46,392 nt of DNA, from NCBI GenBank assembly GCA_009699575.1, contig WLNY01000011.1:1-46392 (forward strand). The letters are read 5' to 3'. Position numbers and translations under genes: made by a program. The notes under the pieces are model-generated. The model saw only the letters and a list, made by a program, of their open reading frames with translations. It made no database searches and had not been told where the DNA came from. Of the stretch, positions 32,270 through 43,751 are shown piece by piece (within the stretch, counting starts at the first letter, position 1; each line of letters begins with the position of its first letter). This DNA comes from Actinomycetota bacterium. GTDB lineage: Bacteria > Actinomycetota > Actinomycetes > Nanopelagicales > Nanopelagicaceae.

Positions 32270-34242
32270 TCCTCCGTTGATGTGTGCAATCCGGCAGAGA
32301 TAAGTTTCATAACATTTGGATCTGCAAGGGTTGTTGAATCTCCAACGGCACGATTTTCAGCAACATCTTTAAGAAGACGGCGCATAATTTTGCCACTGCG
32401 AGTTTTTGGAAGTTCTGCCACAACAACAATCTGTCGTGGACGCGCAATTGCGCCAATTTCCTTTGTTACGTGGGCGCGCAATTGCTTCACTAGTTCGTCC
32501 CCATCTGCATGTGAAATCCCAGATCTCAAAATAACGAAAGCAACAATTCCTTGGCCCGTCATTTCATCTGCCGCACCAACTACAGCAGCTTCAGCTACAG
32601 CCTCATGTGAAACAAGAGCAGATTCCACTTCAGTTGTGGAAATTCGATGCCCTGAAACATTCATGACATCATCAACGCGACCAAGTAACCAGATTGCTCC
32701 TTCATCATCAATTTTTGCGCCATCGCCAGCAAAATATATTCCTGGAAAACGGGACCAGTAATTTTCTTTGTAGCGTTCTTCCTCACCCCAAATACCGCGA
32801 AGCATTGAAGGCCATGGTTGATCAAGAATGAGATAACCACCATGCCCTAGAGCAACTTCATTGGCTTCATCATCAACAATTTTTGCGCTAATTCCTGGAA
32901 GTGGTTTCATCGCAGATCCAGGCTTTGTGTTTGTGACACCAGGTAGGGGCGAAATCATGATTGCGCCTGTTTCTGTCTGCCACCATGTATCAACAATTGG
33001 GCATCGATCTCCACCAATAATTTCACGATACCAAATCCACGCTTCAGGATTAATTGGTTCACCCACTGATCCTAAAAGTCGAAGTGATGTGAGGTCATGT
33101 GCGTTTGGAAATTCATCTCCCCATTTCATCCATGTGCGAATGAGCGTGGGCGCTGTGTACAAAATCGTTACGCCGTATTTGGCAATAAGTTCAAAAATAC
33201 GCCCTTTATGAGGCGTATCTGGTGTTCCTTCATACATCAATTGCGTTGCTCCGTTGATGAGAGGCCCATAGACAACGTAGGAGTGGCCAGTAATCCAGCC
33301 AACATCTGCGGTGCACCAATAAACGTCAGTTTCGGGTTTGATATCAAAGACAGCTCGATGTGTATATGCAACTTGTGTTAAATATCCACCAGTTGTGTGA
33401 AAAATTCCTTTTGGCTTTGCTGTTGTTCCTGAGGTGTACAAAATAAATAGTGGATGTTCACTATCAAAGCTCTGCGCAACATGTTCTACAGGTTGACGTT
33501 CAATAATCTCGTGCCACCAAATATCTAGTTCTGCATTCCAAGCCGTTTCTTGTCCGGTTCTTTTAACAACTAAAACTTTTTCAACATTCGTCGAACCTTT
33601 GAGCGCTTCATCGACAGCCGGCTTGAGAGCAAATGCACCACCCTTGCGAAAACCACCATCTGCCGTGATAACTAATTTTGCATCGGCATCTTGAATACGT
33701 GAGAGAAGCGCCTCGGCAGAAAAACCACCAAATACAACGGAGTGTGCAGCGCCAATTCGTGCGCACGCCAACATTGCAACTGCTGCCTCTGGAATCATTG
33801 GCATATAAATTGCAACGCGATCCCCACTGCGAATTCCTAATTCAAGTAAAGCATTCGCAGCCTTTTTTACATCTGTAAGAAGCTCAGCATAAGTAATTCT
33901 GCGGGTATCGCCCGGCTCGCCTTCAAAGAAAAAAGCAACGCGATCTCCACGTCCCTCATCTACGTGACGATCGAGTGCGTTAACGCTGGCGTTTAATTTT
34001 CCACCAACAAACCATTGCGCAAACGGGGCTTCCCATTGCAAAACCTGTGACCATGGTTGGTCCCATTTCAATGCACGAGCTTGATCTTCCCAAAATCCAA
34101 GGCGGTCAGATTCGGCCTCGGCATAGAGACTCTCCTTCGCGTTGGCTTGCGCGCTAAATGAGACGCTGGGAGGAAAATGACGGTCTTCGTGAGACAGGTT
34201 CTCGAGGGACTCGTGGTCTGGGTTATCGGCACCTTGATTCAT
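32266..34242 (-). CDS. acs: Acetyl-CoA synthetase
   Basis: A 658-residue AMP-forming ligase that converts acetate, ATP and CoA to acetyl-CoA. N-terminal region WFVGGKLNASVNALDRHV is ACS-typical; P-loop LYTSGTTAKPKGI near residue 270; TWWQTETGA near 425; hinge/adenylate motif YFAGDGAKIDDEGAIWLLGRVDDVMNVSGHR (shortened motif YFAGDGA and GRVDDVMNVSGH) near 510-535; and the C-terminal acetylation-site Lys in TRSGKIMRRLL near 620. Full length. Its stop overlaps the lipoprotein gene's end by four bases. Divergent from fba; acs is commonly a Crp target in actinobacteria, but no clear Crp site was seen. Confidence 0.95.
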   Translation of the reverse strand: MNQGADNPDHESLENLSHEDRHFPPSVSFSAQANAKESLYAEAESDRLGFWEDQARALKWDQPWSQVLQWEAPFAQWFVGGKLNASVNALDRHVDEGRGDRVAFFFEGEPGDTRRITYAELLTDVKKAANALLELGIRSGDRVAIYMPMIPEAAVAMLACARIGAAHSVVFGGFSAEALLSRIQDADAKLVITADGGFRKGGAFALKPAVDEALKGSTNVEKVLVVKRTGQETAWNAELDIWWHEIIERQPVEHVAQSFDSEHPLFILYTSGTTAKPKGIFHTTGGYLTQVAYTHRAVFDIKPETDVYWCTADVGWITGHSYVVYGPLINGATQLMYEGTPDTPHKGRIFELIAKYGVTILYTAPTLIRTWMKWGDEFPNAHDLTSLRLLGSVGEPINPEAWIWYREIIGGDRCPIVDTWWQTETGAIMISPLPGVTNTKPGSAMKPLPGISAKIVDDEANEVALGHGGYLILDQPWPSMLRGIWGEEERYKENYWSRFPGIYFAGDGAKIDDEGAIWLLGRVDDVMNVSGHRISTTEVESALVSHEAVAEAAVVGAADEMTGQGIVAFVILRSGISHADGDELVKQLRAHVTKEIGAIARPRQIVVVAELPKTRSGKIMRRLLKDVAENRAVGDSTTLADPNVMKLISAGLHTSTED

Positions 34243-34387
34243 ACGAAGCAGGGTATCGCGAGCGGCTAATTTTTGTAATGAGGCTAAAGGTGGTTGGATT
34301 AGGCGTAAGCCTCGAATCGGCCCAACGGCGCGCTCGGTTGAGATTTACTCTCACGAATTTCTTCGCGACATACCATTGGAGCCCATC
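34243..34387. other. 145-base divergent intergenic region between acs and fba
   Basis: This should hold the promoters of acs and of the fba-purine run. It contains GAGGCT (34280-34285) matched by AGCCTC (34308-34313) as a 6-bp inverted repeat, and a small AGGC-GTAA-GCCT hairpin inside it. I see no confident -10/-35 pair, no purine riboswitch core and no full Crp site. Confidence 0.5.
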
Positions 34388-35422
34388 ATGCCAATTGCAA
34401 CCCCAGAGATTTATTCCGAAATGTTGGACCGCGCAAAAGCGGGCGCATTCGCATACCCAGCAATCAACGTCTCTTCATCGGCAACTCTTATCGCTGCAAT
34501 TCGCGGTTTTGCCGAAGCGCAATCTGATGGAATCGTCCAATTTTCATGGGGTGGAGCGGAATATGCCTCAGGATCCACAGTAAAGAACGCGGTAGATGGA
34601 GCGGTTGCTCTCGCTGAGTTCGCTCATGTTGTTGCTAAAAATTACAACGTTAATATTGCATTGCACACTGATCATTGCCCAGCAGAAAAACTTGACTCCT
34701 TCATGCGCCCCCTTTTAGAAATTGGTGCGGATCGAATCAAGGCTGGAAAATCGCCACTATTTAATTCACACATGTGGGATGGATCGGCAGTTGATATGAC
34801 CGAGAATATGAAAATTGCAGATGAATTAATCACAAAATCACTTGCCGCACGCACAATTCTTGAAATTGAAATTGGCGTTGTTGGCGGAGAAGAAGATGGT
34901 GTTGAAGCCAAGCACGATGCAAAACTTTACTCAACGCCTGAAGATGCTCTCCTCACAGTTCAGACTTTAGGTTGGGGCGAAAGAGGTCGCTACATGGTTG
35001 CAGCGACATTTGGAAATGTTCACGGTGTTTACAAGCCAGGAAATGTTGTCCTTCAACCAAAAATTCTTCAGACTCTTCAAGAAGCAGTGTCCAAATCAAA
35101 GGGACTCGCAGCCGGAAGTAAGCCTATGGACCTCGTATTTCATGGAGGTTCAGGTTCACTTCTATCTGAAATTCGCGAAGCCCTTGATTACGGTGTAATC
35201 AAAATGAATATCGATACAGATACTCAGTACGCATTCACTCGCCCTGTCGTAGATCACATGATGAAAAATTACGACGGCGTTTTGAAAATCGATGGCGAAG
35301 TTGGAAACAAGAAAGCTTACGATCCACGCGCATGGGGCAAAGCGGGCGAGGCTGGAATGGCTGCTCGCGTTTCACATGCATGCGAGGATCTTCGCTCTAC
35401 CGGCACTTCATTACTGAAGTAA
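34388..35422 (+). CDS. fba: Class II fructose-bisphosphate aldolase
   Basis: A 344-residue zinc aldolase cleaving fructose 1,6-bisphosphate to glyceraldehyde-3-phosphate and DHAP. The start is the ATG at 34388, giving the family beginning MPIATPEIYSEMLDRAKAG; the open frame to TTG 34376 adds four codons. Marks: AYPAINVSSS, catalytic/zinc region LHTDHCPAEKL (about 98-108), SHMWDGSA, EIEIGVVGGEEDGVE (about 169-183), FGNVHGVYKPG with zinc His, and FHGGSGS (phosphate loop) followed by KMNIDTDTQYAF. Only three bases separate it from purA, so it probably leads the purine transcript. Confidence 0.95.
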   Translation: MPIATPEIYSEMLDRAKAGAFAYPAINVSSSATLIAAIRGFAEAQSDGIVQFSWGGAEYASGSTVKNAVDGAVALAEFAHVVAKNYNVNIALHTDHCPAEKLDSFMRPLLEIGADRIKAGKSPLFNSHMWDGSAVDMTENMKIADELITKSLAARTILEIEIGVVGGEEDGVEAKHDAKLYSTPEDALLTVQTLGWGERGRYMVAATFGNVHGVYKPGNVVLQPKILQTLQEAVSKSKGLAAGSKPMDLVFHGGSGSLLSEIREALDYGVIKMNIDTDTQYAFTRPVVDHMMKNYDGVLKIDGEVGNKKAYDPRAWGKAGEAGMAARVSHACEDLRSTGTSLLK

Positions 35423-36709
<1,287 letters not shown>

Positions 36710-36711
36710 GA

Positions 36712-37956
36712 ATGAAAATCCTCCTAGTTGGAAGCGGCGGTCGTGAACACGCACTTGCACTAGGGCTCACAGCAGATCCAATTACAACTGAGCTTCATTG
36801 TGCTCCTGGCAATCCTGGAATTGCAGAAATTGCAACACTCCACCAGGTGGCTGTTGATGACAACGCAGGACTTGTTGCACTTGCTAAGAGACTCTCTATT
36901 GAGTTAGTCGTTATTGGCCCGGAGCTTCCCTTGGTAAATGGTTTAGCAGATCTCTTGCGTGAGCAAGGAATCGCCACCTTTGGACCATCACAAGCGGCAG
37001 CGCAATTAGAAGGCTCAAAAGATTTCGCAAAGAAAGTAATGAGTGATGCTGGAGTTCCAACAGCGCGCAGTCGCACGTGTCAGACTCAGAATGAAATCGA
37101 AAAAGCGTTAGATCTTTTTGGTGCTCCATATGTTGTTAAAGATGACGGGCTTGCTGCAGGAAAAGGTGTCGTCGTCACCTCCGATCGCACAGAAGCGCTC
37201 TCACACGCTTTGCAATGCAAGCGAGTTGTTATTGAAGAATTTCTTAACGGGCCTGAGATTTCCCTCTTTGGAATCTCAGATGGCAGAAATGTAATCCCCA
37301 TGCAACCAGCGCAAGATTTCAAACGTGCATATAACAATGATGAAGGTCCCAATACTGGTGGAATGGGTGCCTACTCACCATTGCCTTGGGCACCAGATGA
37401 CATTGTTGATGACACCTATACACAAGTACTTGCCCCTGTAATCGCTGAAATGGCAGCACGGGGAACCCCATTTGTCGGTTTGCTCTATGCCGGACTCGCC
37501 CTAACAGATCACGGACTTCGGGTGATTGAATTCAATGCGCGCTTTGGTGATCCAGAAACGCAAGTACTGATTCCATTATTAAAAACACCTCTAGCTTCAC
37601 TTTTATATAAAGCTGCCACGAATTCTCTTGATGATGTTGCGCTGCAATGGCGCGACGGCGCCGCTGTCACAGTTGTTCTCGCAGCAAAGGGTTATCCAAC
37701 GTCACCAGAAACTGGGGGAGTGATCTCTCATATCCCGACCATGCAAGAAGTGCAGATTTTTCATAGCGGAACTAAAAATCTCGACGGTGCACTGTGCGCA
37801 TCGGGGGGTCGGGTAATGACAGTCACGGGAATAGGCGAAGATCTCACCGAAGCTAGGGATCGCGCGTATCGCGCTATTTCACAGGTGAGCCTTGAGGGAT
37901 CTTTCTTCCGTTCTGACATCGCGCTCAATGCGTCGGTGGCTGAGAAGGGGAATTAA
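36712..37956 (+). CDS. purD: Phosphoribosylamine-glycine ligase (GAR synthetase)
   Basis: A 414-residue ATP-grasp enzyme making GAR from phosphoribosylamine, glycine and ATP. N-terminal MKILLVGSGGREHALA, then EGSKDFAKKVMSDAGVPTA (about 101-119), glycine-rich loop KDDGLAAGKGVVV (about 142-154), EEFLNGPEISLFG (about 178-190), NDEGPNTGGMGAYSP (about 213-227) and metal site EFNARFGDPETQ. Monofunctional. It ends directly against purB (stop at 37956, start at 37957). Confidence 0.97.
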   Translation: MKILLVGSGGREHALALGLTADPITTELHCAPGNPGIAEIATLHQVAVDDNAGLVALAKRLSIELVVIGPELPLVNGLADLLREQGIATFGPSQAAAQLEGSKDFAKKVMSDAGVPTARSRTCQTQNEIEKALDLFGAPYVVKDDGLAAGKGVVVTSDRTEALSHALQCKRVVIEEFLNGPEISLFGISDGRNVIPMQPAQDFKRAYNNDEGPNTGGMGAYSPLPWAPDDIVDDTYTQVLAPVIAEMAARGTPFVGLLYAGLALTDHGLRVIEFNARFGDPETQVLIPLLKTPLASLLYKAATNSLDDVALQWRDGAAVTVVLAAKGYPTSPETGGVISHIPTMQEVQIFHSGTKNLDGALCASGGRVMTVTGIGEDLTEARDRAYRAISQVSLEGSFFRSDIALNASVAEKGN

Positions 37957-39378
37957 ATGAGAGAGAATGTGCCAGTGAGCGTTTTAGCAGATCGATATGC
38001 ATCGGCCGCAATGCGAGAAATTTTCGCACCGGAAGCAAAAATTATTTCCGAAAGAAAATTATGGCTCGCGGTTGCACGTGCTCAATCATCCCTCGGTCAC
38101 CCCATCTCAGCTGATGTTATTTCAGCATACGAAAAGGTCATTAACACAGTTGATTTAGCATCTATTGATGCACGAGAAAAAGTGAGCCGCCATGATGTTA
38201 AGGCTCGCATCGAAGAGTTCAATGCTCTGGCAGGCCACGAGGTCATTCATGCGGGCATGACCAGCCGCGATCTCACCGAAAATGTTGAAGCTCTGCAATT
38301 AAAAAATGGACTACAGATTGTGCACGATAAAACTCTCACTCTGCTCACCCGCTTGGGAGAAAAAGCTGCACAGTACTCAGATCAGCCAATTGCGGGACGC
38401 TCACATAATGTTCCTGCGCAAATTACAACTTTAGGAAAAAGATTTGCATCCGCTGCAGAAGAACTTCTTTTCGCTTACGATCGTCTGGCTTCATTAATTG
38501 CGCGATACCCAATGCGTGGAATCAAAGGGCCAGTTGGCACTTCGCAAGATTCCATTGATCTACTTGGATCCTCCGAAGCTCACGAAAAACTTGAAGCACA
38601 GATTGCGCTCGAACTTGGCTTTAGTAATGTTCTCGACTCAACTGGACAGATTTATCCGCGTTCACTTGATTATGACGTCTTAACAACACTTGTACAGCTT
38701 GCTGCCGCTCCATCATCGCTTGCGACTTCAATTAGATTAATGGCAGGGGCTGAACTAGTTACTGAAGGATTTAAAGCAGGCCAAGTTGGTTCATCTGCAA
38801 TGCCGCACAAAATGAATACTCGCTCGTGCGAAAGAGTTAACGGTTTGTCAGTGATTTTACGTGGATACTCTTCAATGGTCTCCGAACTTGCAGGCGATCA
38901 ATGGAACGAAGGCGATGTGTCTTGCAGTGTCGTTCGCCGTGTTGCATTGCCCGATGCTTTCTATGCAATGGATGGGCTGCTCGAAACAATGTTGACAGTC
39001 CTAGATGAATTCGGTGCATTTCCAGCAATAATTGCTGCAGAACTTGAGAGATACCTTCCATTTTTAGCGACAACAAAAATTCTTATGGCGGCGATTAAAG
39101 CTGGTGTGGGTCGCGAAGTGGCGCATGAAGTAATCAAGGAACACGCAACTAAGGCTGCTCTTGATATGCGACAAGGCAATGCCAATCACTTGCTTGATTC
39201 ACTTGCTGCTGACCCAAGACTTCCATTGGATCGCACCGCATTAGATGCACTCATCAAAGACCCCATTGAATTTACTGGCGATGCTCGCCATCAAGTTGCT
39301 CGAGTTGTACATCGCATCGAAGCGATTACTTCCAAGCACCCTGCCACTCGGCAGTACAAGCCCGGCTCTATTCGGTGA
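37957..39378 (+). CDS. purB: Adenylosuccinate lyase
   Basis: A 473-residue member of the fumarase/aspartase superfamily; it acts twice in purine synthesis, on SAICAR and on adenylosuccinate. Marks: DVKARIEEFN near 87, HAGMTSRDLTENVEALQL (about 105-122), GRSHNVPAQITTLGKRFA, and the signature GSSAMPHKMNTRSCERVNG (about 270-288) with catalytic Ser. This sequence is of the form common in actinobacteria, about 470 residues. Its stop overlaps the purC GTG start by four bases. Confidence 0.96.
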   Translation: MRENVPVSVLADRYASAAMREIFAPEAKIISERKLWLAVARAQSSLGHPISADVISAYEKVINTVDLASIDAREKVSRHDVKARIEEFNALAGHEVIHAGMTSRDLTENVEALQLKNGLQIVHDKTLTLLTRLGEKAAQYSDQPIAGRSHNVPAQITTLGKRFASAAEELLFAYDRLASLIARYPMRGIKGPVGTSQDSIDLLGSSEAHEKLEAQIALELGFSNVLDSTGQIYPRSLDYDVLTTLVQLAAAPSSLATSIRLMAGAELVTEGFKAGQVGSSAMPHKMNTRSCERVNGLSVILRGYSSMVSELAGDQWNEGDVSCSVVRRVALPDAFYAMDGLLETMLTVLDEFGAFPAIIAAELERYLPFLATTKILMAAIKAGVGREVAHEVIKEHATKAALDMRQGNANHLLDSLAADPRLPLDRTALDALIKDPIEFTGDARHQVARVVHRIEAITSKHPATRQYKPGSIR

Positions 39379-40262
39379 GTGGATTCGGCACATCTGGCCC
39401 ACCGCCAGCGCCAATGATCAATGGGTGGCGACATCTGCGCACCGGAAAAGTTCGCGATTTATATACAAATGACAAGAATGAAATTCTTCTCGTCGCTTCA
39501 GATCGAGTCTCGGCTTTTGATTGGGTTATGCCAACCGAAATACCGGGAAAAGGTGCAGTGCTTACTCAGCTCTCACTTTTCTGGTTCGAACTCTTAGCTG
39601 ACAAAGTTCCTAACCACATCATTTCTGATGAAGTTCCTGATGAAGTTCAAGATCGCGCCGTGATAGTTGCGCCATTAGACATGTTTGCCATTGAATGCGT
39701 GGCCCGCGGATATCTCACTGGTAGCGGGTGGAGTGAGTACAAAGAAAATAGTTCTGTCTGCGGCACTATTTTGCCAGAAGGCCTCCTCGATGGATCCAAA
39801 CTCCCAGAATCTATTTTTACTCCAGCGACAAAAGCTGAAATTGGTGATCACGATATTAATATTGATTTTAATTCCGCTGCCGCCATTGTTGGAAAAGATG
39901 TTGCGGATGAATTGCGTTCTCTGACAATAAAGCTCTATGAAACCGCGGCAGAATTCGCCCACTCACGGGGAATTATTCTCGCTGATACAAAATTTGAATT
40001 CGGCCGAGACTCCAAAGGAATTATTACCTTGGGGGATGAAGCTCTCACCCCTGACTCCTCTCGCTTCTGGGAATTAGAATCGTGGAAACCTGGTGGAGTT
40101 CAACCCTCCTTTGATAAACAATATTTACGAGATTATTTGGTTTCAAGTGGTTGGGACCGCAACTCCCCGCCACCAGAATTACCTGCTGAAATTGTGGAAA
40201 AAACGGCGCTTCGATACGAAGAAGCCTTCTTTCGACTTACTGGTACCCGATTTAACAGATAA
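39375..40262 (+). CDS. purC: Phosphoribosylaminoimidazole-succinocarboxamide synthase
   Basis: A 295-residue SAICAR synthetase joining CAIR and aspartate. Core marks: HLRTGKVRDLY (about 20-30), LLVASDRVSAFDWVMPTEIPGKGAVLTQLS (parts at 38-66), VARGYLTGSGWSEY (about 108-121), and ILADTKFEFG with metal Asp/Glu. The GTG at 39375 overlaps the purB stop (GTGA); the ATG at 39414 would remove a flexible, Gly/Pro-rich 13-residue start and is the alternative. No clear evidence decides between them, though coupling favours GTG. Confidence 0.95.
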   Translation: MSGFGTSGPPPAPMINGWRHLRTGKVRDLYTNDKNEILLVASDRVSAFDWVMPTEIPGKGAVLTQLSLFWFELLADKVPNHIISDEVPDEVQDRAVIVAPLDMFAIECVARGYLTGSGWSEYKENSSVCGTILPEGLLDGSKLPESIFTPATKAEIGDHDINIDFNSAAAIVGKDVADELRSLTIKLYETAAEFAHSRGIILADTKFEFGRDSKGIITLGDEALTPDSSRFWELESWKPGGVQPSFDKQYLRDYLVSSGWDRNSPPPELPAEIVEKTALRYEEAFFRLTGTRFNR

Positions 40263-40292
40263 GTTCACCCTCAACGAGCAAAGGAAAATGCA

Positions 40293-40538
40293 ATGGCAAA
40301 GATCGTGGTCGATGTGATGTTAAAGCCAGAGATTCTTGACCCCCAAGGAACCGCTGTTGCTGCCGCGCTGCCACGCCTTGGCTTCTCTTTTGCACAATCA
40401 GTGCGTCAAGGGAAACGATTTGAAATTGAAATTGAAGGCGAACCCACAGTGGAGCAATTAGCTCAAGTGGAAAAAGCTGCAGAGACTCTTCTTGCAAATC
40501 CTGTTATTGAAACATTTACAGTTCGAGTGGAGAAATAA
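40293..40538 (+). CDS. purS: FGAM synthetase subunit PurS
   Basis: An 81-residue small subunit that bridges PurL and PurQ in the three-part FGAM synthetase. MAKIVVDVMLKPEILDPQGTAVAAALPRLG is typical, ending NPVIETFTVRVEK. AAAGGA precedes the ATG. Ends directly against purQ. Presence of a separate PurS fits the small PurL type encoded downstream. Confidence 0.95.
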   Translation: MAKIVVDVMLKPEILDPQGTAVAAALPRLGFSFAQSVRQGKRFEIEIEGEPTVEQLAQVEKAAETLLANPVIETFTVRVEK

Positions 40539-41210
40539 GTGAAAGTTGGAGTAGTAACTTTTCCTGGAACGCTCGATGATCGAGATGCAGCGCGCGCTGT
40601 ACGTTTTGCTGGAGCCCAAGCTGTAGCTCTCTGGCATGCTGATTCAGATTTGCATGGAGTCGATGCAGTAATTTTGCCTGGAGGATTTTCATACGGCGAT
40701 TATCTTCGCTGCGGGGCAATTTCACGATTTGCTCCAGTGATGCAAACAATTATCACTCGCGCAGGTGAAGGCATGCCATTACTTGGAATCTGTAACGGTT
40801 TTCAAGTTCTCTGTGAGGCGCATTTACTTCCCGGTGCACTGACTCGAAATAGTGAATTGCATTTTCTCTGCCGCGACCAGAAGATTTCAATTGAAAATAA
40901 TAAGACAGCTTGGACCTCTTCCTATTCACAAGGCGAAGAAATAGTTATTCCACTTAAAAATGGCGAGGGATCTTTTCAATGTGACGATGCAACACTGGCA
41001 AGGCTCGAAGGCGACGGACGTATCGTTGCTAGATATGTTGGAGAAAATCCAAATGGATCAAGAAACCTCATCGCAGGTATAACAAATGAGCGTGGAAACA
41101 TCGTCGGACTCATGCCTCATCCAGAACATGCGATTGATTCACTCACGGGTCCATCTGATCAAGGACTTGGTTTTTTTACTTCGGTACTCACTGCGATGGT
41201 GAATAAATGA
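40539..41210 (+). CDS. purQ: FGAM synthetase glutaminase subunit PurQ
   Basis: A 223-residue class I glutamine amidotransferase that hydrolyses glutamine for FGAM synthesis. Catalytic Cys in [13 protein letters not shown] (about 84-96), [20 protein letters not shown] near 47-66, and the His-Glu pair in GLMPHPEHA near 197-205. GTG start, abutting the purS stop. Overlaps purL by four bases (ATGA). Confidence 0.96.
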   Translation: MKVGVVTFPGTLDDRDAARAVRFAGAQAVALWHADSDLHGVDAVILPGGFSYGDYLRCGAISRFAPVMQTIITRAGEGMPLLGICNGFQVLCEAHLLPGALTRNSELHFLCRDQKISIENNKTAWTSSYSQGEEIVIPLKNGEGSFQCDDATLARLEGDGRIVARYVGENPNGSRNLIAGITNERGNIVGLMPHPEHAIDSLTGPSDQGLGFFTSVLTAMVNK

Positions 41211-43441
41211 GCCTGGATACAGTTGATTTAGCAAAGAACTCACCAACACAGGTTCAACCTTATGCCGAACTAGGTTTGAAAGAAGACGAGTACGCGAGAA
41301 TTAAAGAAATTCTTGGACGTCGCCCTACCTCTTCCGAACTCGCGATGTATTCCGTGATGTGGTCTGAGCATTGCTCATACAAATCATCAAAGGTGCACCT
41401 CAAGCAATTCGGTGACAAGGCTGTTAAATCAGATGCACTGCTCGTTGGCATTGGTGAAAATGCTGGTGTTGTAGATGTCGGACAGGGCTACGCAGTTACC
41501 TTTAAAATTGAATCCCATAACCACCCTTCATTTATTGAGCCATATCAAGGTGCAGCTACTGGTGTCGGCGGAATTGTTCGCGATATTTTAACGATGGGTG
41601 CGCGTCCAATCGCAATTATGGATCCACTACGTTTTGGTCCAGCCGATGCTGCAGATACCAAGCGAGTACTTCCCGGAATTATTGCTGGAGTAGGTGGATA
41701 CGGAAACTGTCTTGGCTTGCCAAATATTGGTGGCGAAGTTGTATTTGATGAAACCTATATTGGCAACCCACTTGTGAATGCCCTCTGTGTTGGCGTCATG
41801 CGACATGACCAAATCAAACTTGCTAAAGCATCCGGTGCGGGAAATCTCGTAGTTCTCTACGGTGCAAAAACTGGCGGCGATGGAATCGGCGGTGTTTCTG
41901 TACTTGCATCAGAAACTTTTGGTTCGACAGGTCCTGCTAAACGTCCAGCAGTTCAGGTTGGAGATCCATTCGTTGAGAAAGTTTTGATTGAATGCTCATT
42001 AGAAATATTTGCTGAAGATCTCGTCGTTGGCATCCAAGACCTTGGCGGAGCAGGGTTATCGTGCGCAACTTCTGAATTAGCCTCTGGCGGAAGTGGCGGA
42101 ATGAAGGTCGAACTTGATCGTGTTCCACTTCGTGATCCTTCATTGAGCCCTGAAGAAATTTTAATGTCTGAATCCCAAGAAAGAATGTGCGCAATTGTTG
42201 AACCTCGCAATATCGCGCGCTTCTTAGAAATTTGTGCAAAATGGGATGTCACAGTCACAGTTATCGGTGAAGTAACAGATGGTGAACGCCTAGAAATTAC
42301 ATGGCATGGCGATCTGATTGTTGATGTACCACCGCGGACAGTGGCACACGAGGGTCCTGTTTATGACAGGCCATTGGCTAAACCAGAATATGTTGATCGT
42401 GTTAACGCAGAAATTTTGTCGCTGCCTATGCCATCGACTGACGAGGGAATTAAAGAAGCGATTTTGAAGTTAGCAGGAACACCCAATTTAGCGGACAAGT
42501 CTTGGGTGACAGATCAGTACGATAAATACGTACAAGGAAATACGATTCAATCTCAGCCTGATGATTCAGGAATGGTGCGTATTGATGAAAATACACATTT
42601 GGGAGTTGCTGTTGCTACTGATGCCAATGCAAATTGGTCCTATCTCAATCCTTACGAAGGTGCCAAGTTAGCTCTTGCAGAAGCGGCAAGAAATATTGCA
42701 ACAGCTGGCGCCGTACCTCTTGCAGTCACTAACTGCCTTAATTTCGGCTCACCTGAAGACCCCGGTGTGATGTGGCAATTTGCCGAGACAGTTCGAGGTT
42801 TAGCCGATGGATGTTTAGAAATGGGCTTACCTATTACAGGCGGCAATGTTTCTTTTTACAACCAAACAGGTACCGTCGCAATTTTGCCAACGCCGGTTAT
42901 AGGAGTTCTGGGTGTCATCGATGATGTGCGCACACGCACTCCGATGTCATTTGATCGCGCAGGTTTGGATCTATACCTACTCGGAGAAACTCACGAAGAT
43001 TTTGCAGGCAGTGAATGGGCATACATGCACAATCAACGTGGCGGTCAATCACCTGTGGCAGATCTGCAGATGGCGATGAGATTAAATACACTACTTGTGG
43101 CTGGTCGCACAGATAAGTTATTCGTTGCCGCACATGATTTGAGCCAGGGTGGTCTTGCGGCAACATTGACAGAGATGGTTTTAAGAAAAAATGTTGGCGC
43201 AACAATTACGATTGAAAATACTGCAACAACGCTACTGAGTGAGACACCTGGGCGAGTTGTTGTGGCTATCAATCCATCGGATAAGCAAACGCTTATTGAT
43301 CTAGCTAAAAAGCATTCAATTGTTATCAACAAGATTGGTACAACCGGTGGTAATCAATTACAGGTCAATAACGTAACCATCCCACTTGATCTACTGCGTA
43401 CCGAGCACACTCAAACATTCCCACAACTTTTCGGTCGCTAA
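41207..43441 (+). CDS. purL: FGAM synthetase large subunit PurL (small type)
   Basis: A 744-residue ATP-dependent enzyme converting FGAR to FGAM with ammonia from PurQ. It lacks the fused glutaminase of the proteobacterial form. Marks: [16 protein letters not shown] near 50-65, [29 protein letters not shown] (parts at 98-126), [19 protein letters not shown] near 222-232, [14 protein letters not shown] near 280-293, and second-half [10 protein letters not shown] near 545. Two AIRS-like halves are visible. Ends five bases before the SCP_3 gene. Confidence 0.97.
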   Translation: MSLDTVDLAKNSPTQVQPYAELGLKEDEYARIKEILGRRPTSSELAMYSVMWSEHCSYKSSKVHLKQFGDKAVKSDALLVGIGENAGVVDVGQGYAVTFKIESHNHPSFIEPYQGAATGVGGIVRDILTMGARPIAIMDPLRFGPADAADTKRVLPGIIAGVGGYGNCLGLPNIGGEVVFDETYIGNPLVNALCVGVMRHDQIKLAKASGAGNLVVLYGAKTGGDGIGGVSVLASETFGSTGPAKRPAVQVGDPFVEKVLIECSLEIFAEDLVVGIQDLGGAGLSCATSELASGGSGGMKVELDRVPLRDPSLSPEEILMSESQERMCAIVEPRNIARFLEICAKWDVTVTVIGEVTDGERLEITWHGDLIVDVPPRTVAHEGPVYDRPLAKPEYVDRVNAEILSLPMPSTDEGIKEAILKLAGTPNLADKSWVTDQYDKYVQGNTIQSQPDDSGMVRIDENTHLGVAVATDANANWSYLNPYEGAKLALAEAARNIATAGAVPLAVTNCLNFGSPEDPGVMWQFAETVRGLADGCLEMGLPITGGNVSFYNQTGTVAILPTPVIGVLGVIDDVRTRTPMSFDRAGLDLYLLGETHEDFAGSEWAYMHNQRGGQSPVADLQMAMRLNTLLVAGRTDKLFVAAHDLSQGGLAATLTEMVLRKNVGATITIENTATTLLSETPGRVVVAINPSDKQTLIDLAKKHSIVINKIGTTGGNQLQVNNVTIPLDLLRTEHTQTFPQLFGR

Positions 43442-43445
43442 ATAG

Positions 43446-43742
43446 ATGAGGGATCCTGAAGTTCTCGGTGAAGTAAAAGCAACATTGGCTCTCCTTGAAT
43501 CAAAGGCGCCAGGTCGTGCGATAGAAGTGAGAATTCCACCGTATGCAGCGGTGCAAATCGGGGATGGCCCAACTCATACCCGTGGCACTCCTGCTAACGT
43601 CGTTGAGATGAAGGCCGAAACATGGCTTTCCCTCGCAGCAGGAAAAAGTACATGGGAGCAAGAAATGTCCCAAGGGAAAATAAGCGCATCTGGTGTGCGT
43701 GCCGATCTTTCCGAGTACTTACCCTTAACGGATAAGAAATAG
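43446..43742 (+). CDS. Sterol-carrier-like protein, actinobacterial SCP_3 type
   Basis: A 98-residue protein: EVRIPPYAAVQIGDGPTHTRGTPANVVEMKAETWLSLAAGK (parts at 24-64) and ISASGVRADLSEYLPL (about 79-94). This matches the small SCP2-like family that actinobacteria keep between purL and purF. Its biochemical role is not known; the family fold binds hydrophobic ligands in other proteins. Its invariant place in the purine run, nine bases before purF, argues for a link to purine synthesis or its regulation. Confidence 0.8.
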   Translation: MRDPEVLGEVKATLALLESKAPGRAIEVRIPPYAAVQIGDGPTHTRGTPANVVEMKAETWLSLAAGKSTWEQEMSQGKISASGVRADLSEYLPLTDKK

Positions 43743-43751
43743 GATTAGACC

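Noticed and set aside
34243..34387. Purine or other riboswitch ahead of the fba-purine run
   Set aside because: No recognisable riboswitch core; only a short weak inverted repeat is present.
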